Source: Hirundichthys speculiger
Lineage: Eukaryota; Chordata; Actinopteri; Beloniformes; Exocoetidae
Length of the DNA stretch: 64,000 nt
Reading direction: 5' to 3'
Assembly (NCBI GenBank): GCA_018398805.1
Contig: JAGFBZ010000855.1
Location: forward strand, 3,658,001-3,722,000
Part shown: positions 52,779 through 64,000 of the stretch, piece after piece
How positions within the stretch are numbered: position 1 is the stretch's first letter
Layout of the letters: each line of letters opens with the position of its first letter
Notes under the pieces: generated by a model
What the model saw: only the letters and a program-made list of their open reading frames with translations
Database searches by the model: none
What the model was told of the DNA's origin: nothing
Made by a program: the position numbers and the translations under genes

Positions 52779-55700
52779 TTTATTGGTAATTGAATTACAT
52801 TTCTCTTTTATACATATTTCATAAATGGTACAGGATTTTACATTTTCTTTTTTGCCAACATTACAGCATCATATGTCAACTGAGAAAAAAAAAACAACAA
52901 AAAATAAACAAACAAAACCCATAATAAAATAAGAGGCCAGAATGAAGTACGGGATCGATTCAATCCTATGTTCCACTTCACTCTTAAGGCATATAAACAT
53001 GTCTTATTGTAAGTGCACACAAAAAAGATGTTCAAAACTTAACATATATTTAAAACACAGAATAACAATGGGACTTTGGAGGGGGCAAAAAAAAAAAAAA
53101 AAAAGGCTGACAGTGGATGAAAAAGGCAGGAAAGGGACAAGAATTGGAGGTTTTACCCCTATGAGCAGGAAGTGTGTAGCTGAGACCTCTCCGTTGCACA
53201 AGAGGTCATCAAATGTATTTTAAAGTTCCCATAGTGATGGGGAGGGGGGTGCCCCCCCCATCTAGTGGTGAGTATGAATGCAAAATCAGGGAGTGTTATT
53301 GTAGTAAAGAATGTGAAGATGGGACTTTTTTTTGTCTGGGGTGGGGGGGGTTTGAGCGGTTTGTTGGCTTTGGATTTAAATCACATTTGGCAGGGCAGAT
53401 TCTAAAGAGGCAGCCCTGTCCACTGCCCTTGATAACTAGGAATCTCTACAAACAACGTTCTTAAATTATCTTTGCAGTTACTTTAATAAATCGTCTTTTT
53501 TATTTTTACATATTTCCCATGTAAACATACATTCATGCAACACCCTCTTTAGAATAAAGTTTCCCTATATTTGATATATTTTTGATTTTATAAAACAAAC
53601 AAGAATAAAGAAAGGCAATAAACGGTGGATGTATGATTAGAAAGGAGGAGGTGATGATGGAGAGAGTGCAAACAGCAGGAGGAGGACTGGACAGTTGCCT
53701 TCTGCAGTGTATCTCCAAGAAAACACTGTTTGCTCTTTGTGCATGTGCGTGTGTTTTTTTTTTTAAGGTAGCCTATGCAGGAGAAAAGAATTTAAAACTA
53801 ATGATGGAGACAGGATGAAGGTGGAAGTGATTCTTACTATATCGACAAGTGGCAATTAGGTGCAAAAGATTCATGGATACAGCGAACTGCTCTTTGCTCC
53901 CAGCGCACTCGCATTGTGAATCAAAATTCATGTTGACAGAAAAATTGATTTCCATTTCCAATCTATCAAACAGAACCCTACTTTATATGATGCACTTATT
54001 CCAAGTAGGATCATCTTATGATTGCACCTCATTCACTTTGCTACACTGTCTACTTCAAGTTGAAATTGTGTTTCTCTTGGAGATAACATACACATCAACA
54101 CACTGCAGTGCACTGTTGGACTCAGTCCCGCCTTGAGATCTACATGGCAAACTTCTGACTTGACATAAAACTCATGCATTTTAGCATAAAATCTGCCGTT
54201 AAACATGACGATCCCCTCAGTAGAATTCAGCCAACTGTTCACACACAAGCGCAGAACGATCAAGTCACTTCACCTCCCCTCTGCAGACGTGATCTACAGC
54301 AGGCAAACAAATTACTTTTTTTTTTTTCCTTTTACTTTTTTGAGAAAGAGAGAGGGCCACCAATCCTCATCCTGAACAGGAAATGATGTGAGGCTGACAA
54401 AGATTTATTTGGTGCGCATCCCAAAAGAGGGAAAAAAAAAAGAAGAAAAGAAAAGAATGGACAACGTTAAAGATATGGCTTCCAATAATGTTTTGATTTA
54501 AAAAGAAGGGGAGAAACTTTACTTAATGTGGATGAGACTTCAGCAAGATGTGGCAAAGCAAAGTGTCCAATTAAGTACAAAATTGCAATAATGCTCCTAC
54601 ACATTCACAAATTTCTACTGAGGGCATACCACGGCATGCAGTCTACCCTGCCTTGCAATAAAGGGAGCAGGGGGGTTAAGAGCAGCAGTGGGAGGAGAAA
54701 ACTCGAGCTTTATTTCAGGATGTGAGGATACCATAAGTTATAGTCTTTTTTCAGCATTTTCCCTCATCATTTAGAAAGGGGAGAAAACTTCACTTCATCA
54801 GATACATTTCATGTGCCTGTGCATAAGTCTGAGGCTGACGGAAGTGAACATTTTAAACCCTGTCATTACGTTTACCTCTTCATACGACACCAAGCTTTGG
54901 TCAAGCATTACCCACATTGATATTTTGTCGCATTCAAAAACAATTAACGTTAAATGTTTCAATTAAAGCCATTTTCACCCTGTTGAGGCTCAGCATCACT
55001 TCCGTACCTCTTGGTGACCGTGTGTCACAGCCTTCTCCCGAATCTAAACTGAACATAGTTGCATTTAATTTGTGCACTTGTCATGAAAACACACGACACT
55101 GTCAGTAGAAGGTAGTGTACGCAAACAGTGTAACGTTCTTCGTGTTGTATTGTTAGAGAGGTCCTTCATGGCAGGAGGTCTTGAGACGATGCAAATGAGT
55201 ATCTCATGAAATGATGTTCATAAGAGAGCTCCTCCCCCCACTGGAAAAAAACTAGCCTCTGGTCATCTGTATATTTGATTGTATACATATATATATTTAT
55301 ATTTTTTTTCATAACAAATATACTATGGCTTTCAAAATAAAAAGTGCCAAAATATTTTTTTGGAATAAAAGAACGCACAGTGATGTTGTTGTCGGTAGTA
55401 CTCTCATACTTGCGGAGGCCGCTACAGGAAATCAACAGGAAGAGAAAATGAGGCGTCGTCATTCCTGCATCCTGTGAGTGAAGATATACTCCTGGCGAAG
55501 GTCACACGGGGAAGGACAGCTGTCCGTCACCCGGAGGAGGCGTGGCTCAGAGTGGGAGAGGCAGCAGAATTCGGCTGCAGGGAGAGCGAGGTCTCCCTGA
55601 TGGTGAGACTGCAGTCAAAACTTCCTTGTAAACTTGTCCCTTGAGCCAGTACCAGCCAAGAGTAGAGGTTGGCGTGTGTGTCTGTGGGTGTGTGTGTGTG

Positions 55701-56309
55701 AGTGTGAGAGTTTGACTTATGGTGGGCTCAAGCTTCTTTGAGGAGCTGCAGTTTGACCAGGGCCGGGGTCCCTGCGTTGCCTGAAAGTCCCTCACACCCA
55801 CATGCACTCAAACACACACACACACACTCAACAAAGGAAGCCCCTCTGCATGTTCCCTGTCTTGGACCGCCAACAGGTGTGATTTTCACCTCTGCAGTTA
55901 CCTGCAGGCTGTCCCTCCGGAGTTTCGAGGCATTATCCATAGCGCCCAATTCTATTATCATCATCATCATCTTCCTTTTCAGCATCCTCTTCATACTTTG
56001 GCTGTGAGAAGTTTTCAGTTCTGGGTATTCTCACATTCCTTTTTTTAATCTTTTAGCACTGTTCACTTTCAATTCCATCAGGAGATTTCAGCCAGGAAAG
56101 TAAAAAAAAAAAAAAAAAAAAAAAAAGAAAAGAAAGGAAAATAAAGGAAAAAGAAAAAACTAACTCCTACAGTCAAGAAAGGGTTGGGATTATTGGGTAT
56201 GGAGGAAAATAGCTGGGGGCGCAGGGAGAAGGAGAGGGGTATTGGACGGCAGAAGGAAAGAGGGAAAGGGGTCTGTAGGAGCTCAGAGAGGAGAGAGAAA
56301 CTCTTCCCA
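52779..56309 (-). other. mcu: Probable long 3' UTR of mcu
   Basis: This is non-coding AT-rich sequence between the mcu stop and a minus-strand AATAAA at 52779-52784. No exon-like frame is present and the annotated neighbours leave it unexplained. Several closer TTTATT motifs on the plus strand could serve as earlier signals. Its extent is inferred, not demonstrated. It includes an A25 run at 56102-56126. Confidence 0.35.
56102..56126. repeat. Poly-A tract
   Basis: 25 A on the plus strand, followed by A/G-rich sequence; inside the putative mcu 3' UTR. Confidence 0.85.
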
Positions 56310-59300
56310 TCAATTTTTTGTGGCGGCGAGCTGCTGAATTGGGAGCTGGAGTTGGAGCGGGTCCCGTAGGCGCTTCAGATCCAACTCCACCTGGAGAGAG
56401 AGGACAAGCAGAGAGGAGGGATTGAGACGTGATGCTGAAGAGCATGGGGAACGGTACGAAGCTGCGTCCATGAACAGCATCACAAATGCAAGTGTTGAAA
56501 TGGGAAATGTGTGAATCCGCAGTGTGACTGCAGAGCTCATTTTAGATGGCAGCACATCCAGCTGTCACCGGGCAGCTGTACCTCAGCAATATCATCCTTC
56601 AGCTTGTTGTACTTCTCAATGTCGAAGCGTGTCCTTTTCACCCCCTTGTGGAAGAACAGCAGATACTGTCTGTCTCTAGCGTCGGGATAAACATATTCCT
56701 GCAGGTTACAGAGACACAAACGGAGCAAGTGGTAAGAGAAACCGATTTATCAGATGGACTCTGTGCTCTGATTACTTGTCCTTGGACCACATCACACCTG
56801 CATTAAATGGATTCCAAGTCCTTGAAGTTGAAAATTATTGAAAATTTATGAAAAGTCAACTTAGTTCTGAAGGACAACACCATCTCTTTGTGAGTCTTTG
56901 AAAAAGAGAAAAATTGGACTTATTATGTGCTGTACTCTGGTTGTTAAGGCTTTCTTCATCACGTGAAAATAGTTTGTGAGCATTTATTTTGCATTGCTAA
57001 AGGTTCACAAAGGTTTCCTTTAGTTCGCATGAAAACAACAGAGGAACTTAAAGATTGGCCTTTCTAAATTAAAGCCTTAAAGAAGATATATTATGCCCTT
57101 TTAACAAACTATAACAGATTCCTGAAGTCAGTTTCCTCAACTTTTTCATCCAAGTGTTTACAGCGCTGTTCCTAAGCAGTTGGTTTTTAGAGGCGATGTC
57201 TTTTCAGATAGTCTGACAGCTTTGTGCTACTTAGCTCTGGATGACAGCGAAATGTAGCATCGTGTAAAGCTAAGTGGTGACAAAGATGTGTAAGCTGGGA
57301 AATAACAGTTGTTGGCTCCGACATCTCGAGCAGCTTTCCTTCATATATCATATTCACACACCTGCACCTACACGCTAGTGGTGGCTTACCTGGCGCGTGA
57401 GAACGAAGTAGGCATACATGGCCATCGCGGTGCCATAAGTGATGAAGTAGGTGACCGGCTCCATGATATCCCAGGAGTACTCCCACCAGGTCAGCCTGGC
57501 CAGGATGCCAAACTGGGTGGCCATGTATGCCATGCCTCCCCACAGCACCCATGTGGTGCGCCGCTCCGCCTTCTTGTTTAGCTCCTCCTTCACCTGCACA
57601 GACGTACAGGTGTACGGGATACAGTCAGAAAAGTGGGTGGAGCACTGGAGGTTTATTTATTGAAAATATAATAAGTGAAACAAAAACAGAAAGATTAAAT
57701 TTACAGTTTATTGTCACATTTGAATTTCTGGTACTTTGAAACTAGAGATTTAAATGTACTATTTCTAGTTTCTTTCACACAGTGGTAAAGATCTAGAAAT
57801 ATTAAAGACTGTAGACTTAGAAACAGATGATTGATCACAAGGGGGTTATGAGGACTAAAAAACCAACAAATAATATGAATATCTGCCAGTGTCAAACAGC
57901 TTTCACTGCAGATGAGAGTAGGAACAAAGATCGACTGGTGAACAGAGAGCCTTGCCTTTTGGCTCAACTCTCTCTTCACCACATCAGACCGGTACAAAGT
58001 CCGCATTACTGCAGATGCTGCACTGATCTGGCTGTCAGTCTCCTGCTCCATTCTCCCCTCGCTCACGAACTTACACTCCTCCACCTGAGGCAACACCCCA
58101 CTCCCAACCCGGAGGGGGCATTCGACCCTTTTTCCACATAGAACCATGATCTCAGATTTGGAGGTGCTTTTTATTTGGCAAATCTTTCATGGGAGCAATC
58201 CACACACTCTGCTGCTCATCCCACAAAGCATGTTCCTCACAAGTGTGGCTCCACTTAAAAGGAAATAAAACAGGCTTTCTAATGGGAGATTTATTGTCAC
58301 AAAGCATTTTTACAAGGAAGAAATCTACAAAATACACGTTTCCTTATTTTTTGTGCTTAGTTTACCTATAAACACCAAATGAATCCAGTGCATTAGTATG
58401 TTTAAAGGCAAGAAAGTGGCAGCCAAAGAAAAGAAAAAAGAAAAGAAGCTTGGTGGACTGTATTACACCATGTAGGCTACTTTGCTATCCCTGGTACTGG
58501 AGGCAATGAATGTATCAAAGTAACAATTCAATCAAAAAAATATCAAAATACCACAATATTTTAGAGCAAAATGTGTTAGTGAGTGTGATTTAAAAAAAGA
58601 AAAATCACATTTGAGGTTAAAATGTTGTATTTGAAACATGTATCCAACAGCACAAAAAGACAGATTATTAAAAAAACTGGTCAGACAAGTCCTGATTATC
58701 CCATTGAAAGGTTTAGGAGATGGCTGCAATCTGCCACTGAGCTCCTCTAAACCTTGAAAGGCTTGAACACAAAAAAAAAAGAATATCACCAGATTGCTGC
58801 AAAAAAGTTGCCTTTTAGAAAACATTTACAGGTTGTCATTTTTGCCAGAGGTGTTTTCAAACAAACATTGGTGAAGCGCGCCAATATTTGAGTCTAGGAT
58901 GCATTTTGCATTTCTGATATTTCATTACCATCTAAGCATTTTTTTTCCTCTATTCATTTTAAACATTTTACAAAAAAATTGTTTTTTTAGTATCTATTCT
59001 TAAGATACTCTCAAATCTTCAATTGGGGTTCACTTCTTACCAGGATCACAACACCCTCCAAATTTGTTTTTTTTTTTTTTTTCTTTTCAGTGCAAAGATA
59101 TTGTGCAGCTCATCCTTTCAATTCTCTTCTGCATTTGAACCGTGTTTTGTTGTGGTGGCAAAAATGAATTTATCTCATTACATGAATGAGAGAGGCTTGA
59201 ATGGCCCACGATGACCCAACTGTGCAGTGTTTTTAATCGCTGAGCAGAAACGATGCCTCACACATAACACGAGTGAGACCATGAAATTAGACGACACCCG

Positions 59301-61778
59301 GTTTAAGCGCAGCTGGAAAATTCTGAGCATACACTCTTATTGCAATGCGTCTTTAAAGGGTTGGCTGCATGATCGCAAATGTTTCCCTTGCGATGTGATT
59401 TATCTAATGCTCAGATGGCTCAAACTTCCAGTGACGTCTGTGTCTCTACAGAAGAGCTGTCGAAATGTAAACAGACCTTTTCTAGGGGGCGGAGCTGAGA
59501 GTTGAGATCCTCCAGTCGTTGAATCAGATCACGTTCTTTGCTGAGTTGGTGCTCCTCTATGCGCAGTGTGGTGTAGAGCTGCTGCACTAGAAATTTGACG
59601 TCATTCAACCTTTCAGCCTCCTCATGGGGCAGCATCTCTAAGGAAATACACAGAAATGCAAATAAAGGAGCCTTAATATGATCCATATGTTAACAATTAG
59701 ATCTGTTGTGAAGAATGACTTGTATCGGCCTTCTCTTTGCTGACACACTCACCTCTCCGAGGTGGCCGCACGAGGTGTGTGGTGTCATTGATGACAAGTT
59801 TGAAATCGTCCAGCAGCAGGATGTCTATGCCTGTGGAGGAGGCGACTCTTGCTCCATCTGATGAGAGAGACAAATGGGGAGGAACGTGGTGAGGAGGTGG
59901 AGTGCTGATGGGTTTCCACTTCAAACACTCCTCACCTCTCTCCATAATCAGACTTGCTGTCATCAGATTATCAAGAGGGGTACAAGCAAACACTTAGTTA
60001 CTCTCAGTAAGACTAAGTCCCAATTATTCATGTACAAGAACCCTGAGCAGAATGATGCATGAAGTGGCATTAAATGCTGACGAAAAGCCATAGCTGCAGC
60101 ACTTAACAGGGGATAAATACAGCGTGCATACCCATGGAGTAGATGGCTACCCGGTCGATGCCTCTGTCCTCTGCCTGGAGCTGTTGCAGGAAAATTCCCA
60201 CACAGTCGCTGAGAGGCTTGAGAGTGAACTGACAGCGCTCTCGCCTGGACGGCAAGCTCACTGAGATCACGGGCAGTCCGTTCTGATACACCACCGTCAC
60301 CTCTGAGAGGATCACAAGGAAGAAAAAAGCAAATTAAGTGAGACAAATGTCACAGACAGCCTGAGGTGTCAGCTAAGCCACAGGCAAAAATGTCCCTCTG
60401 CTGCCTCTGATGGAGTAACTGGATGTTTAGTAATGATGCATGATGAGCAACGGAGGTGCTTGAATATCTGAACCCTTCAGAATGGTTAAAAGTCATCTTC
60501 AGTTTGCTAAAAAAAATAAAAATAAAAATCACATGGACAATCACGAGCTGTTGGAAAATGTTTTATGGGTGGTTGAGACCAAACCAAATGCAGTTTCAAA
60601 TTAGTTCAAATAACAGAAAAACATTATTCTATCTGTAAACCATGACAGTGATTATCTTATGATTGGGAACAATGCGTTCTGAAGAACATTTGAAAATTCT
60701 AAAAGACAAGAAAAACCTGGAAACGGTAGACGATGCATGTGTGCTGAGACTGACAATGAAGATGGTGAGCATCACAATTCCCTAAAAAGACCTTTCATAA
60801 CAGACAAAACTGCTCCTTAACAGCTAGTTAGAAGCACTTTCACACATCCCACTGAGGTCTGTGATACAACGTTACAGGTCCACAATCAAACTATGGTTAC
60901 AAGAAGCCTGCACAGCTTATACAATTATCATGCTGAATGGCCTCTGATGACAGTGCCATGAATCAACGCAGATGGCTGCGAGCCCATAAAGAAGACGATC
61001 CAAGCTGCCTTGGTGCTGCTGCATCCAAAAACCACTGCCTGCTGCTAAGAGCCACTGCAGTGAATCAGCAGATCTCTGCTTGAACTCACACAGGGAGGTG
61101 AAGGATCATCAATTGGCAGCTATGCTTCTTTTGGGAGGTTTTTTTTTTTTTTTCTGTGAACGTGCATTCATGATAATTCATAACCACATCTCTATCAAAG
61201 ACCAGTTGCTCTTCTCTTGTATTAATTCCCTTTGTCCTGGACTTTCCTGCCATCACAGGTATGCCATCCCCCGTGACCATCTTGCACCAGTCTCATGTTA
61301 CAATACTACAGCCACAGTATTAAAGTTCACTTATAATCAAATTATCCTGTCCTGCAATGCTGCTGCCTCTGCGCTAAGCTTGACTGCTTTTCTCTTCCTC
61401 CGACCGTTCACACTCTCCATCACAGATGAACAGATGCTACCCGAGACAAATCCCATATTAATGACCACTGGCTGTTAACTCCAAACGAGCCTTCGCTGGA
61501 CGATCAATGCAGAATTTTTCTCTGCTGAAAATCTCATTTGTCTCGGGCAGGAAGCAGAGGCTGGTCCGGGGGGGGGGGGGGGGGGGGGTTTCTGTTTAAA
61601 GGGAAGTCCCTGATACGGCTTACATGGTCGAAATATTAAGTGCTACGAGAGCAGCACCTGGCTTTGATGGGTAGCGTGTCAGGATAGTGGAGTTAGAGGA
61701 GGGGCTGGAGTTACCTTCTGGAGCAGTGGAGGAACACAACAGTCTCTGGCCATGCCATGAGGGGGCGCCCGTCCAAAC
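56310..61778 (-). CDS. mcu: Mitochondrial calcium uniporter pore subunit (first exon outside window)
   Basis: Forms the Ca2+ channel of the inner mitochondrial membrane. Exons in transcript order are 61715-61778, 60132-60302, 59753-59857, 59477-59637, 57390-57593, 56582-56698 and 56310-56390 (TGA), all in phase, giving 300 residues of a protein that is about 350 in human; the mitochondrial targeting exon must lie beyond position 64000. The 64-base exon reads SW..., CSSTAPE and runs into [14 protein letters not shown] of the matrix N-terminal domain, where RRERCQF keeps the redox-sensitive Cys. Next come coiled coil 1 ([20 protein letters not shown]), the first membrane helix ([20 protein letters not shown]), the selectivity filter [12 protein letters not shown] with the DIME motif and preceding Ser, the second helix, and coiled coil 2. 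Intact and conserved throughout. Human gene order MCU-OIT3-PLA2G12B is preserved. Confidence 0.96.
61568..61588. repeat. Poly-G tract
   Basis: 21 consecutive G on the plus strand (poly-C in the mcu transcript), in the mcu intron downstream of exon 61715-61778. Can form G-quadruplex DNA and is prone to length error. Confidence 0.9.
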
Positions 61779-64000
61779 CTGCAGAGAGGAAGAGAGAGAG
61801 CAACAAACTGCTTACTGCGCTCTTTGCCCGGCCTGCTCTCATCTTACATGTTGTTCTTACAATTAGCCAGAGGTGTTGCTGGCCAGTGTGTGGCACTCAG
61901 CAACATGACACCGCCCTGAATTCACCCCCGTGGCCGTTTATTTCCTTCAGTGACTTACTATTACTTACAAAATGGCTTCTGGTTGGTCGCAATGTTCCCA
62001 TTTAGAGACAAGCACCACACCCAAGGAAGGAGGGGAGATTAACAGATCCAGTTGCAGCTTCTTAGCCAGAGAAATAACCCACACAAGATGACACATGAAG
62101 CCAGAAATACGCGCAGCCTCTCAGGTCTGCCGTAAACACAACCAGAGAAGCAGGACAGACAGCCAAAAGAATCACATGGTTAACACAAAATCCTCCACTT
62201 GTACCACAGATTGGAGAGGGTCTTTTTTTTTTTCTTTTTTTTTTTTGTCTGTTGCTATTAATGTTGCTTGTGGATATTGTGTACAAGCAAATGTGAGCGT
62301 CAATGCAGAACGTGAGGTACACGTTTCAAATTACAAAGCTTGTCAAGGGTTTTGGGAGAGCCTGGGGGATAGGACAACTGTCAGATCTCCGAATTTAATA
62401 AAGAAAAACAAAAACAAAAAGTGGGAAGAGAAACTGAGCAGAAAAAAATTGATGTAGGGAAGCATAAGTTTACTAAATGAAGTTTTTGTTGTGCATGCAG
62501 AGATTCAAACAAATGTCACCACAGAAACAATCTGATGCTGAGGCTTTGAAGCCTGATAATTAACACCATTATAATATTACCTTTCATTTCGATTTCACTT
62601 TCTGTGCACTGCTCTTGGCAGATCTTTGTGATACAACCATGTCAAAATTCCAATATGATGCTGGGTATGACACTAATGTACTTCAGAGCGTCTCTCTGAA
62701 TCAAATGATTCTTTATAAACTATCATTTGCCCAAATGGATAACCCAAACCAGTAAAGATGTCATCCATTTAGGAAAGGATTTATTTCTTTGAAAAAGAAA
62801 AAAACATTGTGAAAGGCAGATTAATTAGTTCTGCTCCACTCTTAAGGAATAAAGAAATTATAAATACATTAATGTGTACTTTGTCTAAAAAAAAGAGTGG
62901 AAGTAATATCAAATTCACACTGTTTCTAAGCACGCACCCCTGACTGAAGAGCTCAGAGTGGAAGAGCGGCAGATTTGCACAAGCAGCCGTGAATCTAAGA
63001 GCAGGAATACAGTTTGGAGCTGAAGCAGAGCAGATCTGAACCCAAGCAGGGATTTTCTCAGAGTTGAGGCAGAGTTTTCAGGGTGAGCAGTTCAATATCG
63101 GAGCCTGAAAACAAAGACTCTGCGCTCAAATCGAAAAAAGAAAACCCACTCTTGATTAAAGACGCTGTTATACCCCTACAGCACTCAGGCCTCAATCTAT
63201 ATGCAGAGCGCTGGACTTACTCGACTGCTGGACTGTGTGTGTGTTTGTATTTAAGTTAGAATACCAAACGCTTTCCCACAGTACCAAGCACAGCTCAAAC
63301 AGTGATTAGGCTGATCTGAGGGCCTGCTGAGAAAGGGCTTCTGGGAGTCTGGAATAACTGCACAGTCTGCAGAGAGCAGTCCGGCACCGTTTTGTTCATT
63401 CATGAACTTCTGTTTGACTACAGGAGGAAGGATTTCAATGCAATACCCAAAACCTCACCACCCTGACACAGCATCAAAGTAATATGCAAATACAGCACCG
63501 GCATGCGCACACGTCCATGCGTGGAGTGGCATGTTTGCGTGAATGAAGCTCTGCGGGTGCCCTGCATGCGCATGTACGCGTGTGTCCGCCCCGTCTGTTC
63601 AGCAGCCTGTTATCAAGGCTAGTCGCAGAGTAACTGAAAGCCTCCCGCTCCTCCCCTCACTCGGCACGCGGCCACCGAAATGCGGCCTGAAATATTTAAC
63701 AGCAAACCAGCAGTCAATAGCACAGAACCCTTGGAATCAATGTCACATGGCTAATAGAGGGAGGGAAACAGAGGAATGGGCTCTGTGGAAGAAGATGGGC
63801 AGGTGAGCTGGTTGATGAGGAAGAGGCGTGGAAGGATGGAGGAGGAGAGAAGGTGTGGGGATAAATGGAGGAGCAGCGGGGGGGGGGTAGCGGTAGAGAT
63901 AAACGAGGGCTGGAGTAAAAACGGTGCAGGTCACGAGTGCGCTTGCGTTTCTAACCATGAGCAGCATATACTGTAACCCTGCAGCAGACAATCCCCTCCT
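61779..64000 (-). other. mcu: mcu intron 1 (5' part outside window)
   Basis: Lies upstream of the 64-base second exon. No exon with a convincing targeting peptide is found on the minus strand. The last 500 bases are richer in CG dinucleotides and in GA-rich runs, but nothing identifies them as a promoter. Confidence 0.5.

Noticed and set aside
63743..63991. Minus-strand 82-codon frame starting MSAAGLQYML as a possible mcu exon 1
   Set aside because: The frame is Pro-rich from GA-repeat sequence, lacks an Arg-rich amphipathic targeting peptide, and has no donor joining in phase to 61778.

Overview
The window is vertebrate nuclear DNA, most probably from a teleost fish. The evidence is spliced multi-exon genes with GT-AG introns, dense Tc1 and hAT relics and microsatellites, compact introns, and five genes that can be placed by protein family. 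The species cannot be named from sequence alone.

Layout. Positions 1-8283 are upstream intron of a PDE10A orthologue and hold mainly transposon relics. From 8284 to 22889 (+) lie 20 coding exons of pde10a, a dual cAMP/cGMP phosphodiesterase with two GAF domains and an HD catalytic domain; its first roughly 60 codons lie left of the window. From about 30820 to 32155 (+) lie exons of a small coiled-coil protein, probably the C6orf118 orthologue, which in human is the gene directly downstream of PDE10A in the same orientation. From 33206 to 36008 (+) lies pla2g12b, a secreted phospholipase-like protein whose catalytic His is Leu; it has an unusually long acidic N-terminal insert. Tail to tail with it is oit3 (37253-49235, -), a secreted D8C/EGF/ZP protein whose nine exons are all recognisable but which carries three single-base-type frameshifts in this sequence. 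Last is mcu (56310-61778, -), the pore subunit of the mitochondrial calcium uniporter, complete from its second exon to its stop; the targeting-peptide exon lies beyond the right edge.

The left half (PDE10A, C6orf118) corresponds to human 6q27 gene order and the right half (PLA2G12B, OIT3, MCU) to human 10q22, so the roughly 1 kb between 32155 and 33206 joins two blocks that are separate in human. The five genes do not form one pathway; pla2g12b and oit3 are linked only as secreted, liver-type products and as neighbours.

Mobile elements are well resolved: three hAT-type insertions with intact 8-bp target duplications (5574-5906, 34463-35538, 37477-38286), a diverged inverted copy of the second at 569-about 1710, two Tc1 elements (about 18676-20213 and 29141-30059), two direct copies of a TA-flanked element (26560-27374, 43599-44299), a LINE reverse-transcriptase fragment and a partial hAT transposase. 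I found no convincing tRNA, rRNA, CRISPR array or wholly new gene system. The most useful leads are the oit3 frameshifts, the pla2g12b N-terminal insert, the synteny junction, and a microsatellite that forms the 3' splice site of a pde10a catalytic exon.
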